Notes under the pieces: model-generated
Told to the model about the DNA's origin: nothing
Seen by the model: the letters and a program-made list of their open reading frames with translations, nothing else
Database searches by the model: none
Made by a program: the position numbers and the translations under genes
Source: Podocnemis expansa
Taxonomy: Eukaryota > Chordata > Testudines > Podocnemididae
Length of the DNA stretch: 64,000 bases
Direction of reading: 5' to 3'
NCBI GenBank assembly: GCA_007922195.1
Contig: ML682059.1
Coordinates: forward strand, 16,820,205 to 16,884,204
Shown here: piece by piece, positions 46,747 through 56,726 of the stretch
Numbering within the stretch: position 1 is the stretch's first letter
Layout: each line of letters starts with the position of its first letter

Positions 46747-47005
46747 GTGGGATGCACTTCTGACCTCATTTCACATTATGGTGCAGCCAGAGTGGAGAAC
46801 ACAGAGAGCCGCATGTGACTTCCGCAGACATAAGTGTTTTATCAGTGATAATCCAGAAATTTCACAGACAGGAAGTACTTCAGCATATAATGAGACCTCT
46901 AGTAGTAAATCTTTTAGGCAAAAATATTTTCATCAGAAATACGAAGGTGAAGACTCCTATCTGACAGATGGCACAAACAGGAAACCTTCCTTGATACTGA
47001 AAACT
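46747..47005 (+). other. Possible host exon (weak)
   Basis: Part of an open frame that runs 46610-47356. This part is not GC-biased. A pyrimidine-rich acceptor-like tract (CCTTTGCTTTCTCCTCGAG) ends at 46746. The peptide includes ISDNPEISQTGSTSAYNE and YEGEDSYLTDGTNRKPS, which look like ordinary coding sequence with no domain I know. The frame has no ATG at its start and continues into a GC-rich repeat block, so any real exon must end near 47005. Confidence 0.25.
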
Positions 47006-47345
47006 AGGGGTGTTGCTGGTGCTGGGCACCCTGGGGCACGTGTCCTGAACCCCAGCGCCAGTGCCCTGGATCTCCAGCCCAATTGGGCCGGGGATCTGGG
47101 GCCTGGCTGCCAGCGGCCTCGGCGGCCCTGTCCCCGGCCGGGGATGTGGGGCCCAGCCTCCTGCAGCCGCTTCCAGCCCCATCCCCGGCCGGGGATGCGG
47201 GGCCTAACCACCCACTGCAGTGCAGCTGCACCTGGTCCTGTCCCTGGCCAGGGGGTGGGGCCTGCCAATTGGGGGTGGGGTCTGCAGTCCAGGGGCGGGG
47301 CCTGGGCCCAGGCCTCTCCCCCAGCCAGCAACGTCCGTGCTGAAC
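47006..47345. repeat. GC-rich block with short tandem-like repeats
   Basis: Four degenerate copies of GGCCGGGGATGTGGGGCC recur between about 47087 and 47263. Long open frames on both strands (46957-47331, 47004-47360 minus; 47083-47343 plus) follow from composition. Confidence 0.55.
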
Positions 47346-48154
47346 ACTCAGTCTGATCATTTGATTAATAAAACTAGATGTTGAATTGATGCTAATGCCA
47401 AACTGTTTATAGTACCTTCTGAATCCCTTTGTTTCTTAAATATTTTCAAACCTGAAACCAAATCATTTTAATACATATAAGAAATATTAAGGCAAATACT
47501 GAAAGTATAATAACTGCAGTGTGATCCCTTATTGCATTTTGAGGATTCTCTTAAGAGCTTCTGAATGTCTCATTCCAATTGCAAAACAGTCAAGTACGCA
47601 GAGTCATTCATGCGTATTCTTTTTGAAATCAAAGTGGGAAATGGTACTCACTAGTAAGACAGAATTTTTTTTCAATATACTCCCCTGGGGGACATCGCTT
47701 TAGAAAAAACAGTGATTTGGAAGTTTTTTCTCTACATACTCACCTCCAGATATCATGAGACAAAGCCCAGTAGCTGATCCTAAATAACGTATGCTTGATT
47801 TCAGAGGTCAGCTGTATATATTTAGTAGTCATTCATTCACCAAAACTAGGCACAGTATCAGGAATTTATAATTTCCCAGTCTTCTGGGGACAATGTCTTT
47901 GCTTATAAAGATAGAAGAAACTATAGTCTTCTGGACAACAAGCCATTAAGAAGCAGTTCTCTATTTGATAAATAAATAAAACAGTGGATGCTTAACCATT
48001 TTCCAAGTTATATGTCTGTTTTCATTATGTAACATAAATTAGTTCTAATTTTGAAACAACGAAGCTGTAAGATAAAAGTGCTAGTATTAAATATATTCAA
48101 AGGTGAAACAAAGGTATTAAGACAACAGAATCATATCTGACTATAATACATAGC
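47346..48154. other. Unassigned AT-rich DNA
   Basis: No supported gene or repeat. Confidence 0.4.
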
Positions 48155-50440
48155 TAGAATCAGAGACTCTAAGGTCAGAAGGGACCAGTAAGATCATCTA
48201 GTCTGACCTCCTGCACAATGCAGGCCTGAATACCTCACCAACCCACTCCAGCAATAAACCTCTCACCTATGACTGAGTTATCTGAGTCTTCAAAGCAGGA
48301 CTTTAAGATATAGAGAACTCACCAGTAGACAAACCATGCCCCATGCTACAGTGGAAGATGAAATCCCCCTGTAGCAGGAAGGCATGGGGGGATGAGTTTT
48401 AGAAGTGGGTGGGCTTGCGCCCACCCACCACTGTTTTTCCTTCAATAAGAGCAGGATGGCACGACCTCCCTCGGAGGTAGGCTGGCAGGTTCCGCCTGAC
48501 TGCAGGAGGGCAGAGCCAGAAGCAGCCTGTCAATCAGGCCAGAAGTGGAGGGGAGGGGCAGGAAGTATAAAAAGGGAGGCAGCCAGCTCAGTTCAGCACA
48601 AGCCGCTGAAGAGGAAGGATGTGCCTTGGCTTGCTCCTAACCCTGGGTCGCCCTGTGGAGAAGCTGGGTTCTGGCCACCAGACCTGGGCCCAGACATCTG
48701 GCGGGGGCCACTCGCAGCTGGGGACTGGGAGCTGCTGCCTATATCTGGATCCACCACAGGACCACAGGGGGTGTCATTGACAGAGAGGCAGGTGGGCGCT
48801 CCCAAGCTATTCCCTGCTGGGGTCCCCAAAGCTCTGCCTGCCCCCTGCAACTTGGAGGAGCTGCCCTTGCCTGCTGAGGGTCCCAAGCTTCTGCCCACCT
48901 CATGTGACCTGGAGGAGTTACCTTCTGCAGAGGAACCTGGTGTGTTGCGGCCAGGACCCCGTTGACCTCAGCCTGGAGGCCTCAGCCCCTGTCGCAGACC
49001 TCAGCTGGGACACAGTGGAGCTGTGTGATCCCACACCCTTGTTGATTCCTAGCCCTGCCCCCGAGCTCCCTCATGGGCCACAAACCCGAGAGGCAGCATT
49101 GCTACTTCCCCCTCACTCTAGAAACTGAGACTGGACCTGTGAGCCCTAAAGTGAACCTGAGACAGTGAAATTGTTGCCCTGCCAAGGGGCTAAAGACTTG
49201 GTGGTCCCACCCTATGAAGGGCCGGGGACCTGAAACAGCCACCCCTACCCCTTGGGAGGGTGGGCAGCTTGCTTACACCCCCCCCCCCCGAGCCCTAGCC
49301 AATCTGCTCTCGGGGAAGATTACTTCCTGACCCCAAATAAGGTGATCAGTTTAAATCCTGTGCATTTGAGCAAGCCTCAACAGCAGTCACCCGAGAAACA
49401 ATTCTTTGTAATAACTCAGAACCCACTCATCTACCTTCCCTTATTAGGTCACTTGCATATGCACAACCAGTTGCCACAGATTAAAGATCAGTCAATTTCC
49501 CAAATAGGCCATCCCATTGTACCATTGCCTCCATAAACTTATCAAGCTCAGTTTTAAAAACAGTTGTGTTTTTTGCCCCTACAGCTGACCTTGGAAGGTA
49601 TTTGAGAACTTTGTTTCTCTAATGGTTGGAAGCTTGCATGTAATTTCAAGCCTAAATTTCCTGATTGACAGTTTATGTTCATTTGTTCTAGTGTCCACAT
49701 TGGTGCTGTACTCAAATAATTTCTTTGCCTCCCTGATATTTATCCCTCTGATATATTTATAGAGAGCAATCATATCACCCCTCAACCTTCTTTTGGTTAG
49801 GCTAAACAATCTAAGCTCCTTGAGTCTCATCTCATAAGGCAGGTTTTGCACTCTATGGGCCATCCTTGTAACCCTTCTCTGCACTTGTTCCAATTTGAAT
49901 TCATCCCTTTTAAACATGGGAGACCAGAACTACATGCAGTATTCCAGATGGGGCCTCACTAGTACCTTGTACAGCGGGACTAATACCTCCCTATCTCTAC
50001 TTGAAATACCTCTCCTGATACATCCTCAAACCACATTTGCCTTGTTCAAGGGCATATCACACTGGTGGCTCCTAGTCATTCTGTGGTCATCCAGTACCCC
50101 CAGATCCTTCTCCTCCTCTGTCCACTCCAACTGATTCGTCCCCAACTTATAGAAAAAATTCTTATTTGTCCCTAAATGCCTGACCTTGTACTTCCCCTTA
50201 TTAAACTTCATCCTATTCCTGATAGTTTAGTTTACGAGGTCATCCAGCTTTTTTTGTATGGTATCCCGATCCTTCTCTGTATTGGCAATACCTCCCAACA
50301 TGGTGGCTTTATTAGCACATTCCCACCTTTTGTGTTAAGGTCAGTAACAAAAAGGTTAAATAAGATAGGTAAATGTACTATATCTGAGGAGTACTCTGTA
50401 TTTATCACCCATGTAGTCCATGAGAAACACAAGTTTTACA
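48155..50440 (-). mobile_element. Decayed CR1-type LINE, 3' half, split by an LTR
   Basis: On the minus strand the 3' UTR end (AAGGTCAGAAGGGACCAGTA region on the plus strand) is at 48155. Decayed ORF2 fragments lie farther right: 49579-49917 with NLPYEMRLKELRLFSL and KRRLRGDMIALYKYI, and 50026-50211 with EEEKDLGVLDD. These match the end of the reverse transcriptase region of the better-preserved copy ([20 protein letters not shown] there). Around 48365 and 49290 its sequence is interrupted and resumes, with a 908-bp LTR between. It belongs to a different CR1 subfamily from the two younger copies. Confidence 0.85.
48365..49281. mobile_element. Solo LTR inserted in the CR1 relic
   Basis: The LTR proper is 48370-49277 (908 bp), starting TGTAGCAGGAAGG and ending GCTTGCTTACA. 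Short C runs flank it (CCCCC at 48365-48369; C runs from 49278), consistent with a 4-5 bp duplication, though later slippage blurs it. TATAAAAAG at 48566-48574 is a good promoter element on the plus strand. CR1 3' UTR sequence stops at the left edge and continues at the right edge. The frames 48405-48965 and 48904-49128 lie within the LTR and have no protein motif. The family is not assigned. Confidence 0.72.
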
Positions 50441-50859
50441 GAACCAAACAAAAATTCTTCATAGGAAAAAGTGACACAATGTTTCATAACTAAATATATC
50501 AATTTTAGTTAAAGGCTGAAAAATGAACCCTATGGCTGCATCCACACGAGAGTTTTCTTTTGAAACAACAGCCGTTGTTTCAAAAAAAAAAAAAACTTGC
50601 CTGGTCCACACGACGTTTTGTTATTTCAAAATGACAGGACTCCGTCATTTCGAAATAATGACTGTTGTTTCAAAACTGTTAAACCTCGGTCACTATTGAA
50701 ATAGCCATTGTTTAGAAATGATTGTTTCAAAACAATGGCGTTTGGACATGTTGTTTCAAAACAGCTGTTTTGAAACAATGTGTCTGAATGCCATTGTTTC
50801 GAAACAACAGCTATTTCAAAAGCTGTGCGAGTTTGCCCTTCTTCCTCCCAGGGTGCTCA

Positions 50860-52514
50860 GGGGCCAGGAAGTGCCCTGCAGCCTGGTCCCTTGTGCTGCC
50901 AGCCTGTGCACCACGAGATGGCCGAGGCTACTGGTACTCAGGTGCAGGGGCGACACCAGCGGTCTGTATGGACCAACAATGAGACCCTCACCTTCCTGAG
51001 AATCTGGTCCGCAGAGGACATCAGAGAACGCTTCTGGGCAAGGCATCTATGTGGACATCGCACAGGCCCTGGCACAGGAGGGCTTTGAGTGCACCACCAA
51101 GCAGGTGCGCTTAAAAGTCAAGGGGCTGTACCAGGACTATGCCTGGGCCAGGGACGCGAGGGACCCCCATAGGGGAGCAGCTACCACCAGCTGCCCCTTT
51201 GAGGAACTGCACGCGTTCCTGGGCCAGGAGCCCAGTGGCCTGCCATCTCGGCCCAGGGACTCTGCTGAGGCCCAGCCAATCACCACATCGTCGGAGCTGG
51301 AGGGCCCCCCTCAGATCCAGAGTAGCCCACAGACGTGGGTGAGACCAGCCACCCCAGCACAGCTCCACCTGGCAGCCCAGAGCTCATCCCAGAAGGGGAG
51401 CACCAAACTTCCAGCCCTGAGGAGGAACTGGAGGAGCACAAGGAGGCAGCCACCAAGCAGGGGAAATGATGTTGGACATCAGGCACCCCAGTCAGTAAGC
51501 GTCTTCCCCTCCCCAGGCAGGGAGGTCCAGAAGTGCAGGGCATGTGTCCCGAGGGGTGCACAGCCCTGGGATGGTGGGGCTTGGCCCCGGGGGGTGGGTT
51601 GCACAGGCTTTCCCATGGATGTAGGTTGCAGAGAGGCATGTGGAGACAAGGTCCCATGCCCAAGCAGGATGGGGGGTTCCTCAACACAGGGAGGGGGCAA
51701 TAGGCAGACATGGCAGCATGAAGGGCAGAGAGCCTTCAGCCAGCACTGCTGTCACATGGCCTCGGGAGACTGCCTGAGCCACGTGCTACCAAGGACAGCT
51801 CACTGCTCTGGGCCATGAGGCCACGTGCCCTCTGAGAGCAGTGTGCAAAGCACACAATTGGGAATCCTGCTGGCTGTCAGGGCAGGGGTATTTGCAGCTC
51901 ATAGGCTTCACACACCAAGGCCAGTAGGCTGATGCTTAACTGTTCTCCATTCTGCCCTGCAGCTCGTCCGCCCACGTGCCGGGCCTCTGCTGTGAGCCTG
52001 CCAACCACCGCACGGCCCAGGAGGAGAGCTTGCCTGACTTGGGATGACATACTGGCCACCATGCTCGAGCTCAGCCAGCAGGCCAAAGAGTCATCCTGGG
52101 CCTGGCGCATCAAGCAGGGCAGGTGCCAGGATACCGCTGTCCGGCAGCTCCAGCATTTTGCCAACATTGACCACGTTTTTGCAGTTCTTGACTGCCCTTC
52201 ATCATCAGGCAACTGCCCTGGAAAGCATCCAGGCCACGGTGCACCACATTTGGGCACAGCTTGCCTGCCAACATGATCCTGACCCTGCTGCTCCCACAGA
52301 CCAAGCTGCCTCTCGCTGCCGGCGCCTCCAGACCCGAGGTGGCCTTGGAAAGGGCTGTGGGGCTGCGGGCCAGGCTCCAGGGGTGGCTCCTCCCTGATAT
52401 GACCCCCCCAGTTGTCCCCAAACTCCCACCCCACATGCTCTGTCCCAGTTGTGCCCCCACTCAGCCCTTCCTGTCTCCCCAGCTCCGCCCGACCCCCTTC
52501 TTTGTTTAAATAAA
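50860..52514 (+). pseudogene. Myb/SANT-like (trihelix) DNA-binding gene of the Harbinger element, frameshifted
   Basis: In PIF/Harbinger elements this second protein binds DNA and helps bring the transposase to the nucleus and to the ends. Helix 1 (RSVWTNNETLTFLRIW) is in one frame (50780-51088). The rest of the domain (DIAQALAQEGFECTTKQVRLKVKGL, in part) is in another (51051-51818), so a frameshift sits near 51036. FEELHAFLGQ closes the domain. A possible intron runs from GTAAGC at 51495 to CCTGCAG ending at 51962, after which a region with LHHQATALESIQATVHHI follows. AATAAA at 52509-52514 would end the transcript. The exon structure is inferred. Confidence 0.75.
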
Positions 52515-52545
52515 AACAGTTCACACAGATTTACAGTTTGAGTTT

Positions 52546-53049
52546 TTTATTGGGTTGGGTTCAGGGTGGGGGCTGGCTGGGGCAGAATGGGGAAGCAGGC
52601 TGTGTGGTGGGGTTCACATGGTGATGTGGGTGCCATCGACTATCCCCCCCACACTTTGGAAAGCCCAGGGCAGCAAGACCAGTGATGGTGTCCTGCAGCG
52701 CTTCCAGGGTGACAAGGCGTAGCAGCAGGACTGTGCTGATGGCGTGGGCAACCTGCAGCAGCACTTCCCTGGTGGTGGACCTCCTGATGCTGAAGAGCTG
52801 GGCAACGGACCTGTGGGACTTGGCAGTGGCCATCTTCCAGATAGAGATGGCCACACTCTTGTCCACAGGGATGCCTGCTCTCATCACCATGTGCTTTTGG
52901 CGCAGGACTGGGGTGAGCTCGGTGAGGTGAGTGAAGGTCTCCCTGCTAACCTGGAGGTTCCTCCTCCAGCACTTGTTGCGCCAGGTTTGCTGGAGAACCC
53001 GGTCCCACCAGTATGTGTTGGTGCCCAGTGCCCAGATAGGCTGTGGCAC
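52546..53049 (-). pseudogene. Harbinger transposase N-terminal part, catalytic domain deleted
   Basis: On the minus strand the 162-residue frame (52561-53049) reads WWDRVLQQTWRNKCW, LRQKHMVMRAGIPVDKSVAI, RRSTTREVLLQVAHAIS and ALQDTITGLAALGFPKCGG, the HARBI1-like helical N-terminal region. A frame change at the end (about 52650) moves DGTHITM, the first catalytic Asp block, into another register (52614-52856). Nothing resembling the remaining catalytic Asp and Glu follows. Instead a polyadenylation signal (AATAAA on the minus strand, 52546-52551) comes about 60 bp later. So this is a truncated protein, and the element could not cut DNA by itself. Confidence 0.82.
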
Positions 53050-53432
53050 AGAAGGGAATGAGGGGCTATTGGTGCTGTGAGGGCCACTGAGACAATGGTC
53101 CGGGGTGCAGCTCCAGCCTCATCGGGCTCAGGGAAAGTGTGTCCTACAGCAGGGCAGCACCCTGCAGGCTAGCAGCAGGTCTACCAAGTGCTTGAGGATG
53201 GTATGGGAGCTGGGGAGCATCCCTAGCCATCTCTCTCACAAGCTCTCAGGAGTCACAATGGACAGGGAGGGGAGGCCAGTTCGTGCTTTTAGGTGATTGG
53301 CTGGCAACATGGCCACCAACATGGCCCAGTGAGCTGTCTGTGTTGCCACACCTCCCATGCTGCCTATCGCCTAAAATCTGAATATCATGTCCACACACAG
53401 GACATGCTATTTCGATTGGAGGGGCTTGCAAT

Positions 53433-54010
53433 TCAATTCCAGCTGGATGGTGGAGCTAGCTGCAGAATAATCCCAACAATTTTGATAAGCAGTAGTGTTA
53501 GACTGGAGAAATGTGACCAAGTGTCAGGGTACACAATAAAATCATTCTGAGGCCAGTGAGAAATGCAGGTTGTCAGTAAGAAATAAGAGACATAATTGCT
53601 TGGAGTTCATAGCAGTTGACAAACAGGAGCACAACATACTCCGATCTGTAAGGCAGCACAAGATATGAATTTACTCAGTATGCAACACTAGCCCATCTTC
53701 AGCGAGACAGAGTAAGACGAATAGTCACCACAGGTCCTGTCCAGAACTCTAATAGAGTGTAAAAACGTATTTCAAGTAGATGAACACCTAGCTCACCACT
53801 TGCAAAGAAGAATCACCATTTCAACTGTTGAAAATAGCATAGAGTTCATTAGCAGCCTACTAATGATGAGAAAACCTTCAGGTAAATTGAAGATCTGCAT
53901 TGATCCAAAATCATTTAACAGAGCATTGAAAAGAAGTCACATTCCATCACCCATATATGTGGACAAATTACCTGATTTATCCGGCCAAAGTGTTCATTGT
54001 ATGTGATGGC
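53433..54010 (+). pseudogene. Ty3/gypsy pol remnant (protease and start of reverse transcriptase)
   Basis: One frame (53293-53550) includes FQLDGGASCRIIP, a protease-like active site with Gly at the usual Thr position, and VSGYTIKSF. A second frame (53800-54006) has FISSLLMMRKPSGKLKICID and FNRALKRSHIPSP, the N-terminal reverse transcriptase block comparable to WVSSLVIVQKSNGQLRICLD in the 12.5-kb element. The registers differ and catalytic residues are absent. The sequence starts exactly where the Harbinger element breaks off. It is older and distinct from the complete copy. Confidence 0.72.
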
Positions 54011-54204
54011 AAGAATGGGGCATGGATATTGAACTAGATGAGCTGCTTGACAACCATCCAGGGTGGTTTATATAATTTCTTGGCATTCTGGCTAGGGGCT
54101 CAGGCTAACATTAATTAAGTCTTTAAGGGGAATCCTCTAGAAAATTGAAGCCAGCCTGTTTTGTTCCTGACAACATGAGGTCTGGAAAAGGTGTGATACT
54201 AAAG

Positions 54205-54240
54205 AAAGAAAGATAGGTTCTTTCTCTTTCTTTCTTTGTA
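54205..54240. repeat. AAAG/CTTT microsatellite pair
   Basis: AAAGAAAGAAAG followed by TTTCTCTTTCTTTCTTTG, giving a small inverted repeat. Confidence 0.85.
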
Positions 54241-54286
54241 GAATTCTTCCCACCCCCAAAATTAGTAAGGTGACAGAACTAATATC

Positions 54287-54664
54287 TATTGTTATGTCTA
54301 CAACGGAGCCTTAAGTTAACTTAACCTCCCTTAAGTCAACCTAAGGGACTCCACATCTCAATTGTGCTTGTATTAAGTCGACTTGCTTAAGTTGACTTAA
54401 TAACTCCTGTCCCTAAGGTTGACTTAAGCAAGTCCCTGCCCCCTACCCTGCCCCAGGGTTCAATCCAGATCCAGGGGCCCGATCGAGCCCTGAGCTGCCT
54501 GCTGCAGGTGTCAGAGCCGGCTCCTGCTGCCACTGGCAAAAGACTCAGAGCCTGATTCAGCCCCGAGCTACTTATCACAAATGACAAGGGTCTTGGAGCC
54601 CAATCTGATCCCTCACTTTGTTAAGTTGACTTAACTGAGCCACTCCAGTGTAGACATAGTCTAT
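54287..54664. mobile_element. Short inverted-repeat DNA transposon
   Basis: The element proper is 54290-54661. Ends TGTTATGTCTACAACGG and, inverted, GACTATGTCTACACTGG. TAT lies on both sides (54287-54289 and 54662-54664). The interior has AAGTTAACTT and AAGTCGACTT motifs near both ends and a GC-rich core. Confidence 0.8.
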
Positions 54665-54834
54665 AACTTTTTCTTAAGAGGGTGAATGGTAAGGAATCAG
54701 GAGGTGCCTTTTTGATCACTCAGTTTGAGCATTACAGCAATTAAAAGGCAATCTACTGATTTAGGAACTACAGTAAAATCAGTCACGGTTTTTATGTTAA
54801 AATATTCTCTGCAGTATGTCTTTCAGGATAACAT
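54665..54834. other. Unassigned spacer between two DNA transposons
   Basis: AT-rich, nothing recognised. Confidence 0.4.
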
Positions 54835-56277
54835 TAAGGCTGTGTCCACACAAGAGTTTTATTCTGAAACAACAGCTGTTGTTTCAAAATAAAACTTGAC
54901 AGGTCCAGATGATGTTTCCTCATTTCAAAATAAGGAGCTCCCTTATTTTGAAATAAGGAAAATCATTTTGATACAATAAAACCTAGTTTTGTATCGAAAT
55001 AACCCAGTCTGGCCATGTTATATCAATATGTCATTATATCGATATAACACTCAACATTCCTCCAGGGTGCCATGCACCCTGGGAGGAAGTACCACCCCCA
55101 CCCAGCACCCTGGCCAGGGATCAGGACCCTGGCTAGGGTGCCGAGGGGAGGTGCAGGGGGGCTGCAGGTGCCCAAACTGGCTTCGCCTGCTGCTCCCCCC
55201 TTGCCGGGAGCCGGGGGGCTGGGTGCCCCCGCCCACTTCGTCCATCCCTTCCCCCGGCAGTGGGAAGCGATGGGCGAAGCCCCAGCCACTTCACTGGCTG
55301 CTCCCCACCATAGTGGGGTGGCAGGGGCATCCTGTTCCCCCAGCTCTCCCTGCTGGTGCCCCTACTGACTCACCTGGAAGCCGCAGGTGCCTGCTCAGCC
55401 CCCCCCGGCCAGGGCTCAGGGACATCCGCTGGCCCCATGAAAGCCAGCAGGTGCCCTCGAGCCCCAGCAGGGGGGCTGAGCTGGTGCCCGTGGCTTTCAC
55501 GGGTTTGGCAGGTGCCCCCAAGCCCCAGCAGGGGGGCTGAGCCAGTGCAAATGGCTTCCATTGGGCTGGCAGGTGCCCCCAGCCCCAAGGGGAGGCTGAA
55601 CCAGTGCCCACGGCTCCTGGCCACCTCGCAACCACCCTGGACCCTGGGCTGTGGGACAGAGCCGGTAGCCGTGGCTCCTGCCCACCCCGCAGCCGCCCCA
55701 AGCCCCGCAGTTCCCCCGCCCACTTGCCCTACTGCTGCGGTGGTGGGCAAGTGGGCAGTCAGGGGGGAACGTGGCTCCCCCGCCAGCTTTCCTGGTTGTG
55801 CCTGCAAGCCGAGAGCCAGAGGGGACCATGGCTCCCCAACCCACTTGCCCCGCAGCTGGATCAAGAAAAGCAGGCGAGGGAGTGGCAGTCTCCCTTGACT
55901 GCCCCCTTGTCCCGCCATGGCGGCAGCAGGGCAAATGGGTTGTGCAGCGATGGCCCCCTCTGGCTCCTTGCAAGCCCCCTTGCCCAGCGAGCCAACTGGG
56001 GGAACTCCCCCCCCCCCCGAGTGCTTTTCCCCTGCCTGGCTCTCCAGGTGAGAGTCAGGCAGGGGATCAGGTGGCAACATGGCCCTGCCAGGGGGTCATG
56101 TTGCCACACCTCCCAGGGTGCCCCTCTCTGGGAATTGAAATAGCATGTCCATACACAGGTCATGCTATTTTGATTGGAGGGGCTTGCCTAATTTTGATTT
56201 TTTTTTTTTTAATTTGAAATAAGTGATTTCAAAATGACTTATTTCAAAATAAAACTTTGCGTGTGGACATAGCCTAA
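54835..56277. mobile_element. Complete non-coding Harbinger-type element with GC-rich core
   Basis: The element proper is 54838-56274 (1437 bp). Ends GGCTGTGTCCACACAAGAG and, inverted, GGCTATGTCCACACGCAAAG; the repeats extend into AGTTTTATT and TTTCAAAATAA. TAA lies on both sides (54835-54837 and 56275-56277), the TWA-type duplication of PIF/Harbinger. A hairpin with arms AGCATGTCC and GGTCATGCT is at about 56141-56165. The 1-kb core is very GC-rich with long open frames on both strands (for example 55370-56080 minus and 55356-55898 plus) but none matches a transposase or Myb-like protein. So it is non-autonomous. Confidence 0.87.
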
Positions 56278-56726
56278 AGGTTTGTAACCAAATTACTGGT
56301 TTTCTTTGTTATATTTAGAGGCCTCATTTCTGATTACTAGTACCATATGAATTTGTCCACTTTATATCTTTTTGTTTGTATAATTCAGAGAATGACTGCT
56401 AATACCTTACTACATAATATGATGTCCCTGCACAGTATGTATGTCCCAATACTTCAATTATTTTTTTTTCTGGCTTATCACATTACATATTGATATCTAA
56501 TTTTCAATCCGCTATCACTCACACTATTTCTAAGCAATGCTGTTTTCCAAGGTTCTTCCCTTCACTGAATGACTTTCAGATTTTTTCCCAGCTGTAAAAT
56601 TTGTTAATGAGCCTACTTTCTTTGTAGTATTTCTTTTTGTCTAATTATATTTATTTATAAAAGATTTTTTCCTTTCAGCAAGGGCTGGTCTAGCAACTTT
56701 CGTTGCCAGTAATTAATTTACAATAA
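56278..56726. other. Unassigned AT-rich DNA
   Basis: No supported gene or repeat. Confidence 0.4.

Larger units (their letters stand above)
50534..53432. mobile_element. PIF/Harbinger-derived element with two convergent genes, right end lost
   Basis: The left end GGCTGCATCCACACGAGAG and the following TTTGAAACAA motifs match the complete element at 54838-56274. Its right subterminal part (TGGCAACATGGCC, TGTTGCCACACCTCCC, hairpin arms around 53385-53415, then GGAGGGGCTTGC) also matches that element. The terminal repeat beyond about 53432 is missing and gypsy-like coding sequence begins instead. Inside, a Myb/SANT-like gene on the plus strand and a truncated transposase on the minus strand run toward each other. 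Two-gene organisation is known for PIF/Harbinger. Confidence 0.82.

Noticed and set aside
46610..47356. 248-residue open frame taken as one gene
   Set aside because: It has no ATG at its start, and the second half is a GC-rich repeat open on both strands. Only the part before about 47005 is kept as a weak exon candidate.
48405..48965. 186-residue plus-strand frame after a TATA box
   Set aside because: Tempting as a gene with promoter, but it lies wholly in an LTR and carries no recognisable domain.
55356..56080. Long overlapping open frames on both strands (up to 236 residues)
   Set aside because: They lie in the GC-rich core of a transposon with intact ends. Pro/Gly/Ala-rich composition with no motif and openness in several frames point to base composition.
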